From NCBI GenBank assembly GCA_030065265.1, contig JASJCW010000013.1:1-32674 (forward strand): 32,674 nt of DNA, read 5' to 3'. Both the position numbers and the translations under genes were made by a program. Positions 1-10,125 of the stretch are shown in pieces. The notes under the pieces are model-generated. The model saw nothing but the letters and a program-made list of their open reading frames with translations. It was not told the origin of the DNA and did no database searches. This DNA is from Prochloraceae cyanobacterium. Its GTDB lineage: Bacteria; Cyanobacteriota; Cyanobacteriia; Cyanobacteriales; JASJDA01. Every line of letters begins with the position of its first letter. Positions within the stretch are counted from its first letter, which is position 1.

Positions 1-1214
1 ATTCGACAAATATGACCGGAAAAAGTCGATAAACTCTGTTCGATCGATTGTTCGTCGCCAATATCTGCTAAAATTTGCTCGAACCAAGGTATTTCAACTG
101 GGTCTTTGGCGGGAATAAACAATCCTACTTTCGCCATTAACGCAGCCAGTCCCATAGTTTTGAGAGTGACGGTTTTACCCCCAGTGTTCGGGCCTGTAAT
201 TGCGACTACTTTAATTTTAGGGTTGATTTGGACGTTAACCGGAACTACTTCTAATCCTTGTTCGTGTTTTTGTTGCCAAACTAGCAGGGGATGGCGCAAT
301 TCTCTAAGAGTAATATTTTCTGCACCGTCGCGATCGATAAATCTCGGACAGTTTCCCCCGATCCAAAGACTGTAACGAGCTTTTGCTGTCGCTAGATCGA
401 TCGTAGTTGCTGCGATTAAAAGTTTTTCTAAATCGATTGTAACTTCTGTAATTTTTTCAGTTAACGCTTGTAAAATTGCGTCTATTTCTCGTTGTTCTTG
501 ACGCTGATATTGTCTTAATTGATTTCCCAATTGAACGACGGAATTAGGTTCTATATATAAAGTTGCTCCGGTGCTGGAAGTATCGTGAATTATACCCGGT
601 ATGGTATCTTTTTGGGGTGCTTTAACCGGAATTACAAAGCGATCGCCTCTTTGGGTAATAACCTGTTCTTGGATCGAACCGACCTGTTTTTGCATGATGC
701 GCTGGAGATATAAATAGATTTTCTCTCGCAATGCTTTAACTTTACGGCGAATATCCCCTAATTTTGGCGAAGCGCGATCGGCTACTTTTCCGTCATCATC
801 GATACAATGGTGAATTTCTTGCTCTATTTCTGGGTAAGTTCTGACGCGATCGACTAATTCTTTGAGAACTGGTTTTGCTTCAAAATTTTCTATTGTCCGC
901 CGCAAACGCCTCATTCCGGCTAGAGTTGTAGCTATGGCTAATAGTTCTCCTTCCGAGAGCATTCCCCCTAACTCTGCTCTTTCTAAGGCTTCGCCAATAT
1001 CTTCTATCCCTTGGAAAGACAATCCCGTTTCCGAGCTGGCTTCAATTTCGTAAACTTCTTTAGTTTGCTCTAAAAGCTCGATACTTTCTGGTTTGGATGC
1101 GGGTATTTTTAGCTGTGCTGCTGCTACAGCACCCAGTTTAGTTGCTGCAAAAGTAGATAAGTGTCGGCACAAACGATGCCATTCTAATAACTGTAGTGTT
1201 TCTGATTGTATCAA
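1..1214 (-). CDS. mutS2: MutS2 family ATPase, N-terminal half (runs off the left edge)
   Basis: Reading the minus strand from 1214 gives about 404 uninterrupted residues that continue past base 1. The N-terminus (IQSETLQLLEW) looks like cyanobacterial MutS2. A Walker A motif TGPNTGGKT lies at about residues 339-348 and a Walker B-like ADIGDEQS follows, so this is the MutS-type ATPase core preceded by the helical clamp region. The C-terminal part, with the Smr nuclease domain normally present in this roughly 800-residue family, lies outside the window. The start is probably TTG at 1214-1212: the same frame has a TAA at 1226-1224 and no ATG between. MutS2 is known for suppressing recombination and, in Bacillus, for rescuing collided ribosomes; it is not the mismatch-repair MutS because the N-terminal mismatch-binding domain is absent. 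Family assignment is firm; the start codon is less so. Confidence 0.93.
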   Translation of the reverse strand, partial: MIQSETLQLLEWHRLCRHLSTFAATKLGAVAAAQLKIPASKPESIELLEQTKEVYEIEASSETGLSFQGIEDIGEALERAELGGMLSEGELLAIATTLAGMRRLRRTIENFEAKPVLKELVDRVRTYPEIEQEIHHCIDDDGKVADRASPKLGDIRRKVKALREKIYLYLQRIMQKQVGSIQEQVITQRGDRFVIPVKAPQKDTIPGIIHDTSSTGATLYIEPNSVVQLGNQLRQYQRQEQREIDAILQALTEKITEVTIDLEKLLIAATTIDLATAKARYSLWIGGNCPRFIDRDGAENITLRELRHPLLVWQQKHEQGLEVVPVNVQINPKIKVVAITGPNTGGKTVTLKTMGLAALMAKVGLFIPAKDPVEIPWFEQILADIGDEQSIEQSLSTFSGHICR

Positions 1215-1331
1215 GGTGGGAACTTAGCATACTACTCTTTTTATTATTTAGCAATTTTCTCGAATTGGCCGCCGATCTAGAGGTTGAAAGTAAAATTTTT
1301 CGAGAAAATGTAAACAAATGTTGCCAAGTCG

Positions 1332-1349
1332 ATTAAATTACGTTACATT
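1332..1349 (+). promoter_or_regulatory. HLR1-like (RpaB-type) direct repeat upstream of hli
   Basis: Two 8-nt units, ATTAAATT and GTTACATT, are separated by 2 nt. The second fits the published HLR1 half-site (G/T)TTACA(A/T)(A/T) fully and the first at 6 of 8 positions. HLR1 is bound by the response regulator RpaB in front of high-light genes, including hli genes. It lies 54 nt upstream of the hli ATG. An isolated perfect half-site, TTTACATT on the minus strand, lies nearby at about 1307-1314. Motif match only; no binding evidence. Confidence 0.4.
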
Positions 1350-1403
1350 TAATAACAAGTGCTTGACTTTGTCTCAAACCTAACTTATCAGGAATTAAAA
1401 ATC

Positions 1404-1547
1404 ATGGAAAACAAAGACTCAAAAGTTGGATTCACTAACTTCGCAGAAACTTGGAACGGTCGTCTAGCTATGCTTGGCTTTGTAATCGGTCTTTTAACCG
1501 AGCTTTTCACCGGTCAAGGTATCTTAAGTCAATTAGGCTTAATGTAA
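1404..1547 (+). CDS. hli: High-light-inducible (one-helix, CAB-like) protein
   Basis: A 47-residue protein with the chlorophyll-binding helix of the Hlip/SCP family: AETWNGRLAMLGFVIGLLTE carries the ExxNGRxAMxGF signature, in which the Glu and Asn/Arg ligate chlorophyll. These proteins sit in the thylakoid membrane, bind chlorophyll and carotenoid, and protect or assist photosystem II assembly under high light. I chose the ATG at 1404 over the in-frame GTG at 1359 because it has an AGGA about 9 nt upstream and gives the usual Hlip length; the longer form would add 15 unlike residues. It is a single-gene transcript: an HLR1-like repeat upstream and a strong intrinsic terminator at 1621-1654 downstream. 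Which of the several Hlip paralogues it is cannot be told. Confidence 0.93.
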   Translation: MENKDSKVGFTNFAETWNGRLAMLGFVIGLLTELFTGQGILSQLGLM

Positions 1548-1620
1548 TTAGTAATTATTAAAATTTGAGCGATCGCAACCAATAAATTATTAAATTGATT
1601 CGATCGCAACTACAGTCAGA

Positions 1621-1654
1621 CTCCCTTGTTTTTCAGAAAAAATAAGGGGGTTTT
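1621..1654 (+). terminator. Rho-independent terminator of hli
   Basis: CTCCCTT-G-TTTTT, loop CAG, AAAAA-T-AAGGGGG, then TTTT. The arms pair over 12 positions with one internal mismatch and one G:T pair. It lies 74 nt after the hli stop. Confidence 0.8.
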
Positions 1655-1675
1655 CGATCTTTCAAAAGCCGCAAA

Positions 1676-1720
1676 TAAAAAAATAGCCCCAAGTTTTTCC
1701 GAGCCAACTTCGAGCTATTA
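1676..1720 (-). terminator. Rho-independent terminator of fdxB
   Basis: On the minus strand AATAGC (1719-1714) pairs with GCTATT (1687-1682), with an inner AAGT/ACTT pairing, and is followed by a run of T at 1683-1676. It starts 17 nt past the fdxB stop codon. Confidence 0.7.
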
Positions 1721-1736
1721 TTAAATCTCAATACTG

Positions 1737-2024
1737 TTAATTTGCAAAAGATTGACAGTTTTTAGGGCAAATTCTCGAGCAAGCACCGCAGCCAATGCAA
1801 TTATCTGCATTTAAAATGCTCATCACTTTGCGTTCTACTTCATCATCATCATCATCTTCATCGACAATTTCGCCATCGTCATTAAGTGCTTGTAAACTTA
1901 ATACATCTCGACCGCATACTTTATAGCATCTTCCACAACCGAGACAAGTTTCTTTATCAATTGCCTCAATAAATTGAGCTTCCCAAGTTTTCCCTCCACG
2001 AGTTAACCCAGTTACTGCTGCCAT
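1737..2024 (-). CDS. fdxB: Ferredoxin III, nif-specific, 2[4Fe-4S] (FdxB)
   Basis: A 95-residue bacterial-type ferredoxin with two cluster motifs. Cys27, 30, 33 and 37 form the first; Cys76, 79, 82, 86 and an extra Cys90 form the second. The first motif ends in CG instead of the usual CP, as in the FdxB/ferredoxin III group of diazotrophs. The N-terminus [19 protein letters not shown] and an acidic linker with a run of five Asp (57-61) between the clusters also fit that group. A good Shine-Dalgarno, AGGAGA, precedes the ATG. In diazotrophs this protein is thought to deliver electrons for nitrogenase or its cofactor assembly. Here it stands alone with its own terminator; no nif gene lies within the window on either side. 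Family call is firm; the role in nitrogen fixation is inferred from the family. Confidence 0.88.
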   Translation of the reverse strand: MAAVTGLTRGGKTWEAQFIEAIDKETCLGCGRCYKVCGRDVLSLQALNDDGEIVDEDDDDDEVERKVMSILNADNCIGCGACSRICPKNCQSFAN

Positions 2025-2781
2025 TTTGGTGTTCTCCTAAGTATTAATTTTTGGAACTTTTTTCAAGGTATTTAAATCGGCATAAAAACCCTTAAACAAA
2101 TCTAAATTCAATTTAGTTTGACCGAAGGATAGATTGCCGTAACCTCAAGCATAATATGTTACTTTTAACTGTCAATTGAGTTTATTTTTTTTGTAGTCAA
2201 ATTTAACATTTATCAGCAAAAGTTTCTGAATGTTTTCTTTTATAAAAATTTTACTAAGTTTCCTATATTTGGAGGGGATTGGGTTTAAGCGATCGCACGC
2301 AATAAATTAACTAAAAATTTGGCTGTTTTTTTGTAAATATTCCCTTTGAAAAAGAATAAATGCGATCGAATTATAAACTCATAAAATCTACTTCTAAAAA
2401 GATTAAAAATTTAATTAATTAGGCGATCGCAATAATTCTCAAACCGAATTTTGTTTAAGCTTCAGAATTCAATTTTTTGCCTAGCCATTCGCGCTTTAGT
2501 CGGGCCCGCGCAGTTAGTTGAGCGCACCATAACAATACTCGAAGCGAAAACCACAAATAAGCATCTTTGCTAGTTTCAGCCCTAATTAATTTGAAACTGG
2601 CAATCGATCGCCCCAGATTGTCGGCGAATCTATTCTTCGCGATCTGTTTTAATTAATTGAGAATTCAGACTTTCTGTCCATTTTGAGTTTCAATCTCTCT
2701 AGGTTTGCCAAAAATTAAGAAAACCTCAAAAATAAGCTAAATCTAGTTACAATTTTTAAAGTTGCTTTAATATCGTCACCA
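2025..2781. other. 757-bp AT-rich intergenic region
   Basis: It holds the fdxB promoter region at its left end, two HIP1 octamers (about 2289 and 2423) and one degraded minus-strand reading frame at 2455-2652, listed separately. I see no tRNA, no strong hairpin followed by a T run, and no NtcA box (GTA-N8-TAC) upstream of fdxB. Confidence 0.6.
2455..2652 (-). pseudogene. Open frame without a start codon, possible gene remnant
   Basis: The minus strand is open for about 65 codons from a TAA at 2655-2653 to the TAA at 2457-2455. The product is protein-like: a Trp- and Arg/Lys-rich helical stretch (YLWFSLRVLLWCAQLTARAR) ending in KREWLGKKLNSEA. No ATG or GTG exists in the frame and the first TTG is about halfway through, so either the 5' part has decayed or a rare start is used. 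The stretch is also richer in G+C than its surroundings. I do not recognise the family. Chance openness cannot be excluded. Confidence 0.25.
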
Positions 2782-3474
2782 ATGTCTAGAAAAATAGGAT
2801 TTGGTTTGTTGTGGGTTGGTTTCGTTACTTATGCTTTTCTCTTTGCTCCACCTCAGCAACCCGATACTTTTGAATTAATTACAAAAATATCTACTGGAGA
2901 GTGGGAGGGAATAAATCCGCTAATTATCGCTCTTTTCAATATTATGGGTATTGTGCCGATGATGTATGGCTGTTTCTTATTTAGCGATGGGAAAGGGCAA
3001 AAAATAGCGGCTTGGCCTTTTGCAGTTGGTTCTTTTTTTCTTGGCGCATTTGCTTTGTTACCTTATTTGACACTGCGCCAACCAAATCCTAATTTTACGG
3101 GAGAAAAAAACTGGTTTATTAAAATTTGGGATTGGCAAATCACAGCTATTCTGATTACTTTGGGAGCGATCGCATTAGCTATATTTGGCATCGTCAATGG
3201 TGACTGGAATGATTTTATCCGAGAATGGCAAACGAGTAGATTTATCCACGTCACGAGTTTAGATTTTTGCTTGTTGTCTTTATTATTTTATGCCCTATTA
3301 GATGACGATTTTTCTAGACGAGAAATAGCCAAAAACTCAATCCTCAGATCGATAATTTTAGTTCCTTTTTTCGGGATATTAGCTTATTTATGTTTGCGGC
3401 CCGCTTTGCCAGAATTGAGTTTAGAAAATACGGTCGAAGAAAATCAAAGCGATCGCCAGTTAATCGGCAAATAA
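2782..3474 (+). CDS. Conserved-looking polytopic membrane protein of unknown function
   Basis: A 230-residue protein with about six predicted membrane helices, near residues 4-24, 44-66, 76-96, 118-140, 155-173 and 186-207. The helices are joined by short loops; one longer loop (97-117) is rich in Asn, Pro and Lys. The last 25 residues are polar and acidic. There are no Cys/His metal motifs and no nucleotide-binding motif. I do not recognise a characterised family, though it resembles small integral membrane proteins conserved in cyanobacteria and plastids. A hydrolase gene starts 46 nt downstream on the same strand, so the two may be cotranscribed. A coding call is safe; function is unknown. 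Confidence 0.8.
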   Translation: MSRKIGFGLLWVGFVTYAFLFAPPQQPDTFELITKISTGEWEGINPLIIALFNIMGIVPMMYGCFLFSDGKGQKIAAWPFAVGSFFLGAFALLPYLTLRQPNPNFTGEKNWFIKIWDWQITAILITLGAIALAIFGIVNGDWNDFIREWQTSRFIHVTSLDFCLLSLLFYALLDDDFSRREIAKNSILRSIILVPFFGILAYLCLRPALPELSLENTVEENQSDRQLIGK

Positions 3475-3520
3475 CTCTAAATCTCACCAATTTTTTCGTT
3501 GTTTTTGCAATTTAAAAAAA

Positions 3521-4462
3521 ATGAAAGTAAGAAGTTTTTGGAGATCGGTAAAAGTAGAGAGTGCCAAATCTCCATACGATACGATCCACCTAAAAATATA
3601 TTATCCTGAAGGTAAATCTGACTCGATAGAATTCCCTTTACCTGTAGTAGTTTTTTTTAGTGCTGTTAATTGCGAATCAAGTATTTATCATTGGTTGGCG
3701 ATCGCATTAGTTGAAAGCGGAGCGATTGTAGTAACATTTAATTGGGTTGCAGAAAACCCACCAGGAATCATTAATTTAACTCCGGGTGTAGATGTTAATA
3801 GTTGGAGAAAAAGCTACGGCAAACTACCGACTGCTTCTGCTTTGCCCTCAATATTAAATGAATTAGAACTGTTACGATCTACAGAAAAATTACAGGGAAA
3901 AATAGATCTAAATCGGGTTATTTTAGGAGGTCATTCGATCGGCGGAAGAATAGCATTAGAAAATGCCGATCCTTACTGGTTTCCGTCAGTTAAAGCAGCT
4001 TTTGCCTATGGAAGTCATTGTTTAGCTCCAGTTGCATTTGACTACTTTCCGGGTACTGTAAGAGAACTTCCTTCTAAGTTACCAATTTTATTGATGGGCG
4101 GAACTCAAGACGGAGTAATTGCTAAAAGCAGTAACAGTTACGGACTTCTAGGTAAAGATCCGATCGCACCGCTTGTGAATACATTTAAAGAAGGATTTTC
4201 TTCAAATAATAATGATAAATATTTAGTCTTATTTGAAGGTGCTAACCATTATTCGATCGCAGATTCTATTGATTTTACCCAAGAAAATATCTATACTGAT
4301 TTTCCTACGCCACGACCTCAAATAGAATATCGGAAGTTAATAGCCAGCATAATTAAGAACTTTATTCAAGGCTTAGTTTGCGAAAATTTATCGGCTGCTA
4401 ATCAATTTAATCGTCTTTTAAAGATTTATAATCCTTTAATTGCTAAAGTTGAATTGCGCTAG
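3521..4462 (+). CDS. Alpha/beta hydrolase (dienelactone hydrolase/chlorophyllase-like fold)
   Basis: A 313-residue soluble protein with an alpha/beta-hydrolase core. The nucleophile elbow GHSIGG places the catalytic Ser at 139. TQDGVIA supplies Asp197 and GANHYSIAD supplies His243, in the correct order and at normal spacing after the strands PVVVFFSAV (41-49) and GAIVVTFNWV (67-76). This is the arrangement of esterase-type hydrolases such as dienelactone hydrolases and chlorophyllase-like proteins; the substrate cannot be read from the sequence. There is no signal peptide. It follows the membrane-protein gene by 46 nt, and a convergent hairpin at 4480-4504 separates it from the next gene. No clear Shine-Dalgarno precedes the ATG. 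Confidence 0.85.
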   Translation: MKVRSFWRSVKVESAKSPYDTIHLKIYYPEGKSDSIEFPLPVVVFFSAVNCESSIYHWLAIALVESGAIVVTFNWVAENPPGIINLTPGVDVNSWRKSYGKLPTASALPSILNELELLRSTEKLQGKIDLNRVILGGHSIGGRIALENADPYWFPSVKAAFAYGSHCLAPVAFDYFPGTVRELPSKLPILLMGGTQDGVIAKSSNSYGLLGKDPIAPLVNTFKEGFSSNNNDKYLVLFEGANHYSIADSIDFTQENIYTDFPTPRPQIEYRKLIASIIKNFIQGLVCENLSAANQFNRLLKIYNPLIAKVELR

Positions 4463-4479
4463 TTTAAAACTAGGATTGC

Positions 4480-4504
4480 GAGAATAAATATCGTATTTAT
4501 TCTC
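4480..4504. terminator. Perfect inverted repeat between convergent genes, probable bidirectional terminator
   Basis: Arms GAGAATAAATA and TATTTATTCTC are an exact 11-bp match around a TCG loop. It lies between the stop codons of two convergent genes (4462 and 4522). A second palindrome, CTAGTTT-A-AAACTAG, overlaps the hydrolase stop at 4459-4473. No long T run follows either arm, so termination efficiency is uncertain. Confidence 0.5.
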
Positions 4505-4521
4505 TATACTTCCCATTCAAT

Positions 4522-5568
4522 TTAACCGACAATTTCTAAAGTTTTTAGCTGCTGTGGTGGATTTAACAACCCAGTCAATAAAGAAGCAGGTTGTTTAGCA
4601 TAAGGCCAAGCAAAAGCATGGCGAAAAGCAGCATCTTGACAGGCTTGTAACTGTTTAAAATCGATGACATCTTGAGTAAGAAGATTTTCGTATTCAAATG
4701 GTAAACGAACGTTATGCAAACCCGCATTATCGGTACAAATTGCGATATCTACTCCAGCATCAAAACAGCGATCGAAAACTACTTTTAACTGGGATAAATC
4801 TTCGAGAGTTCCTGTTTTGAGATAAGTTGTCGGACAAACTTCAAGACATTGATTGTTTGCAGCTATTTCTTTTAACAATTCTGGTTGTTTGAGAGGAATT
4901 TGAATTCCGTGGCCGATCCGCATTAAATAGGGTAGCAGTTCGGGATAACAACCGTTTTCTGTTTCAAATACATGGCCGGTTGTTTTCAAACCCTGCGATC
5001 GCGCGTATTTATACAGACTAATAAATTCATCTAAACGTTCGCGATAATGAGAATCGCCCCCCGCAATATCGATCGCACATACATATTCAGGATTCGCGAT
5101 TGCCAAATCTACAATTGCTTTATTTACTTCGTAGGGTAATCGAGAATGCATACAAAGAATTTGGCTGCAAACGATCGGATATTCCGGTACTGTGGCCGAT
5201 CTGCCGACAATTTCGACAATTTTTGCCATTTCTTCGATTCTTTCAAACGTGCTTAAATCTTCGTTGGTACGATAGTAAGGAGTGTAGCGCAATTCTAAAT
5301 AGGCTAAATTTTCAAAAATATACGCTCCGCGAATTAGTCGATAAATAAAGTAAGGTAGGGTTTTTGCTGTTTGAACGCTTTCTACTAAAGTATGCAACTC
5401 GAGATATTCATCTAAAGTATTGCGAGGTTTAGTGTAAAATTCCTCGAATTCTGGGTATTGTGGAAAACGTTTTGCCATGTCACTATCGTGACGTTTAAAA
5501 TATCGCCAAAGAATGCGAGGGACGACAGAACCGCCTAAATGACGGTGTAAATCAGCGTATAACGACAT
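4522..5568 (-). CDS. Adenosine deaminase-family metal-dependent aminohydrolase
   Basis: A 348-residue TIM-barrel amidohydrolase. Zinc ligands and catalytic residues of the adenosine/AMP deaminase family can be placed: DLHRHLGGS (His8, His10), GHVFE (His199, and Glu202 at HxxE spacing like the catalytic HAGE), IGHG (His220) and TDN (Asp280). Two positions differ from classical adenosine deaminase: the usual TDDP is TDNAG, so the Asp that contacts the purine ring is Asn281, and the CPxSN stretch reads CPTTYL. Classical enzymes convert adenosine to inosine; with these changes the substrate here could differ. A strong AGGAGA Shine-Dalgarno supports the start. It is transcribed alone, facing the hydrolase gene. 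Confidence 0.85.
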   Translation of the reverse strand: MSLYADLHRHLGGSVVPRILWRYFKRHDSDMAKRFPQYPEFEEFYTKPRNTLDEYLELHTLVESVQTAKTLPYFIYRLIRGAYIFENLAYLELRYTPYYRTNEDLSTFERIEEMAKIVEIVGRSATVPEYPIVCSQILCMHSRLPYEVNKAIVDLAIANPEYVCAIDIAGGDSHYRERLDEFISLYKYARSQGLKTTGHVFETENGCYPELLPYLMRIGHGIQIPLKQPELLKEIAANNQCLEVCPTTYLKTGTLEDLSQLKVVFDRCFDAGVDIAICTDNAGLHNVRLPFEYENLLTQDVIDFKQLQACQDAAFRHAFAWPYAKQPASLLTGLLNPPQQLKTLEIVG

Positions 5569-5956
5569 ATTTTCTCCTAAATTAAGCGATCTTTAAATTA
5601 CTCAGTAAAATTCAAATACTCAAATTTAAGTCTGCTGATTTGCAAAACTCTTTTTTTGCTGGCGATCGGCGACTTATCTAAATGTATATTCTGGGCTTTT
5701 AGCCAACGCGTAACAAGAATCTTTAGTTTCTTTGCGTTTTATTACGTAGTTTAATCATTTATATTAACTTACCACAATTAGATCGATATTTTCGCGGCAC
5801 ACTGCAAAAATATTTTTTCCCTGAGCAATCGATCGCTTTGATGATTTGCTATCTATAGAGTCGATCTTTGTTTGACTAATTAGTATAGCTATTTTCCGCG
5901 GCTAAAGTTGCAATATTTAGATTTTTGAAAGTTTTTGAAATTCGAGATTGCCGAAT
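5569..5956. other. 388-bp intergenic region upstream of the deaminase gene
   Basis: AT-rich, with no open frame, tRNA or clear hairpin terminator. It contains the deaminase promoter region and the 3' flank of the hypothetical gene on the same strand. I see nothing else in it. Confidence 0.5.
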
Positions 5957-6370
5957 TTAAATACCGCAAATAACAAACAAAAAGCGATCGCCATAACATC
6001 CAGGGGGCAAACAAATTTCTTTTTTATCGGCGATTAATTTAGCTGCCATATTTTGTAAGGCTAAAATAACTCCTCGCTCGGTTTTACATCCCCGCAATAA
6101 AGTATTACTAGCAGCAAAAGCAAGCATCTGATTTTCAATTAAATTGTCTGCTACTTTTTTAGCTAAATCGAAGTTATTAATTAGTTTGATTTGTCCGAGT
6201 TCGATCGCTTCTAAAATTGGCTCTAGAGACTTTTTAAAAACTATATAAATATCTGAATTTTTTGAGATTCTATAAGTCAAATTATTCTTTGCTAAATAAA
6301 ACGGTAAATCTTCTCTTTCCAAGATAATGCTTTGTTCAAAATCAGGGGTAAATAATTCTATCTCGCTCAT
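5957..6370 (-). CDS. Hypothetical protein, 137 residues
   Basis: A soluble protein with no signal peptide or membrane helix. The N-terminal half is acidic; the second half (about 60-115) is a run of predicted helices rich in Ala, Leu and Lys. The C-terminus (LPPGCYGDRFLFVICGI) carries two of its three Cys. No catalytic or metal motif stands out and I do not recognise the family. It is divergent from ligA, the two starts being 220 nt apart, so they may share a regulatory region. Base use matches its neighbours. Coding is likely given the length and the plausible start, but there is no functional clue. Confidence 0.65.
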   Translation of the reverse strand: MSEIELFTPDFEQSIILEREDLPFYLAKNNLTYRISKNSDIYIVFKKSLEPILEAIELGQIKLINNFDLAKKVADNLIENQMLAFAASNTLLRGCKTERGVILALQNMAAKLIADKKEICLPPGCYGDRFLFVICGI

Positions 6371-6449
6371 GACCTTAACAACGGCTCAAGTTAACAAGGA
6401 TTATTGATTTTTTTTGAGTTTAACTCTTTAGGATCTATGTAACCTTTAA

Positions 6450-8621
<2,172 letters not shown>

Positions 8622-8628
8622 AATTATA

Positions 8629-9093
8629 ATGAATCAAGCAAATAAACATTCTCAATCTGAAATTGAAGCAAAAGAAACAATCCTCGAAATAACAGAAAAA
8701 TTAGGTATTCCGCAAATAGAAAGACACCTACTTCTTTGTAGCGACCAAACAAAACCAAAATGTTGTACAAAAGAAGCAAGTTTAGCATCGTGGAATTATC
8801 TCAAAAGTCGCTTGAAAGAATTAAAATTAGATCGCCCAACAGCAGATCGACCTAACTGTATTTTCCGCACTAAAGCCAACTGCTTGCGAGTTTGTAGCGA
8901 AGGGCCAATTTTATTAGTTTATCCCGATGGCACGTGGTATAAAAACGTTACTCCAGAAGCAATCGAAAAGATAATTCAAGAACATTTAATTGGCAATCGA
9001 GTAGTAGCAGAATATGTATTTTATCAACGTCCTTTACCAGAAACTGGAAAAGTAGCAGAATTGGAAAATCTTGAAAGCGACTCGGAGCAATAA
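8629..9093 (+). CDS. Thioredoxin-like [2Fe-2S] ferredoxin domain protein
   Basis: 154 residues. The first part LLLCSDQTKPKCC (Cys37, 45, 46) and the later NCLRVCSEGP (Cys85, 89) fit the C-x(8-12)-C ... C-x3-C pattern of thioredoxin-like [2Fe-2S] ferredoxins, the same fold as the NuoE-type cluster domain. The YPDGTWYKNVTPE stretch after it is typical of the family, followed by an amphipathic C-terminal segment ending in an acidic tail. It is probably a cytoplasmic electron carrier; the redox partner is unknown. It starts 7 nt after the ligA stop with no terminator between, so it is likely translated from the ligA mRNA. Confidence 0.85.
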   Translation: MNQANKHSQSEIEAKETILEITEKLGIPQIERHLLLCSDQTKPKCCTKEASLASWNYLKSRLKELKLDRPTADRPNCIFRTKANCLRVCSEGPILLVYPDGTWYKNVTPEAIEKIIQEHLIGNRVVAEYVFYQRPLPETGKVAELENLESDSEQ

Positions 9094-9214
9094 GAGAGTA
9101 TGATAAAAATTACAATCAAAGCGATCGCTAATAATATTTATCTTTTCGATCGCCAAAATAGATAAGCAAAATTTATAAAAAGCTACTAAACTCGAGATTT
9201 GAAGAGTTTCAATT

Positions 9215-9862
9215 ATGAAAGAAAATCATCAAAAAGATAGCAAGCAACTATTATTAATTGACGACGATCCGAATCTAATTTTGTTAGTCAAAGACTATCT
9301 TGAATTTAGAGGATATGAAGTTTTGACCGCAGAAAACGGACGGGAAGCTTTAGAGCTTTTACAAGATAGTCTCCCCGATATGATTATTTGTGACGTAATG
9401 ATGCCAGAAATGGACGGTCACACTTTAGTCCAACAAATTAGAAAAAACTCTCGCACTAACTGGATACCCGTATTGTTTCTTTCAGCTAAAGGTCAAAGCC
9501 AAGACAGAGTTAAAGGTTTAAATATCGGTGCTGATGTCTATATGGTGAAACCTTTCGAGCCAGAGGAATTGGTCGCACAAGTAGAATCTTCTCTCAAACA
9601 AGCCAACCGTCTCATTCAACAAAATAGCAAAGGAGCAGGGGCAAAAACAAAAATTAAAGTGCCGCAAAACGTCGAATTGACCCCTACAGAGTTAAAAGTA
9701 GTTCAATTAGTGGCTAAAGGAATGCCCAACCGCGAAATTGCTCAAAAACTTAACGTCAGTCAGCGTACGATCGAATCTCACGTTTCTAATATGCTCAATA
9801 AAACCAGTCTTGGCAATCGGACGGAATTAGCACGCTGGGCGATCGAAAGTAATATGGCATAA
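9215..9862 (+). CDS. NarL/LuxR-family response regulator (Rre1/Ycf29-like)
   Basis: 215 residues. The receiver domain occupies about 10-130, with the acidic pocket IDDD (15-18), phospho-acceptor Asp60 in CDVMMPEMDG, and Lys112 in VKPFEPEE. A short linker rich in Gln, Gly and Lys is followed by a LuxR-type helix-turn-helix (about 152-212): ELTPTELKVVQLVAKGMPN, REIAQKLNVSQRTIESHVSNML, then NRTELARWAIES. The C-terminal sequence resembles the Rre1/Ycf29 group of cyanobacteria and red-algal plastids, which takes part in stress and redox signalling. That subgroup call rests on memory of the family and is less certain than the domain call. No kinase is adjacent. GAAGAG upstream of the ATG is a reasonable ribosome binding site. 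Confidence 0.85.
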   Translation: MKENHQKDSKQLLLIDDDPNLILLVKDYLEFRGYEVLTAENGREALELLQDSLPDMIICDVMMPEMDGHTLVQQIRKNSRTNWIPVLFLSAKGQSQDRVKGLNIGADVYMVKPFEPEELVAQVESSLKQANRLIQQNSKGAGAKTKIKVPQNVELTPTELKVVQLVAKGMPNREIAQKLNVSQRTIESHVSNMLNKTSLGNRTELARWAIESNMA

Positions 9863-9968
9863 TCTTTTCAGTGGGGGAAAATTTTTTTGATCTGCACCTA
9901 TCTCGATTATTTTTTGCTAATTTTTTCCAATTCAGTAAAAATCTGCTATCCTATTTAAAGGCGATTTC

Positions 9969-10040
9969 GCTGGTGTAGCTCAACGGTAGAGCAGCTGATT
10001 TGTAATCAGCCGGTTGCAAGTTCGATTCTTGTCACCAGCT
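9969..10040 (+). tRNA. tRNA-Thr (anticodon TGT)
   Basis: 72 nt folding as a cloverleaf: acceptor GCTGGTG/CACCAGC with discriminator T; D arm GCTC-AACGGTA-GAGC; anticodon stem GCTGA/TCAGC with loop TTTGTAA (anticodon TGT, reading ACA); T arm GCAAG-TTCGATT-CTTGT. The CCA end is not encoded. It lies 122 nt upstream of purB on the same strand. Confidence 0.96.
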
Positions 10041-10125
10041 TTTAGGAAGTGAACCGATTTTATCCCGAAATTTTGGTTACAAAAGAGATTCCTAGTAGTA
10101 AAATATGACAGTTGTTCGTTGCGAC

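Noticed and set aside
106..1053. Plus-strand open frames over mutS2
   Set aside because: Shadows of the MutS2 reading frame on the opposite strand.
4480..4504. Perfect 11-bp inverted repeat as a possible operator
   Set aside because: Its place between two convergent stop codons fits a terminator far better than a regulator site.
9863..9968. Possible small RNA between the response regulator and tRNA-Thr
   Set aside because: Only a G run followed by a T run is present; no paired stem could be drawn.
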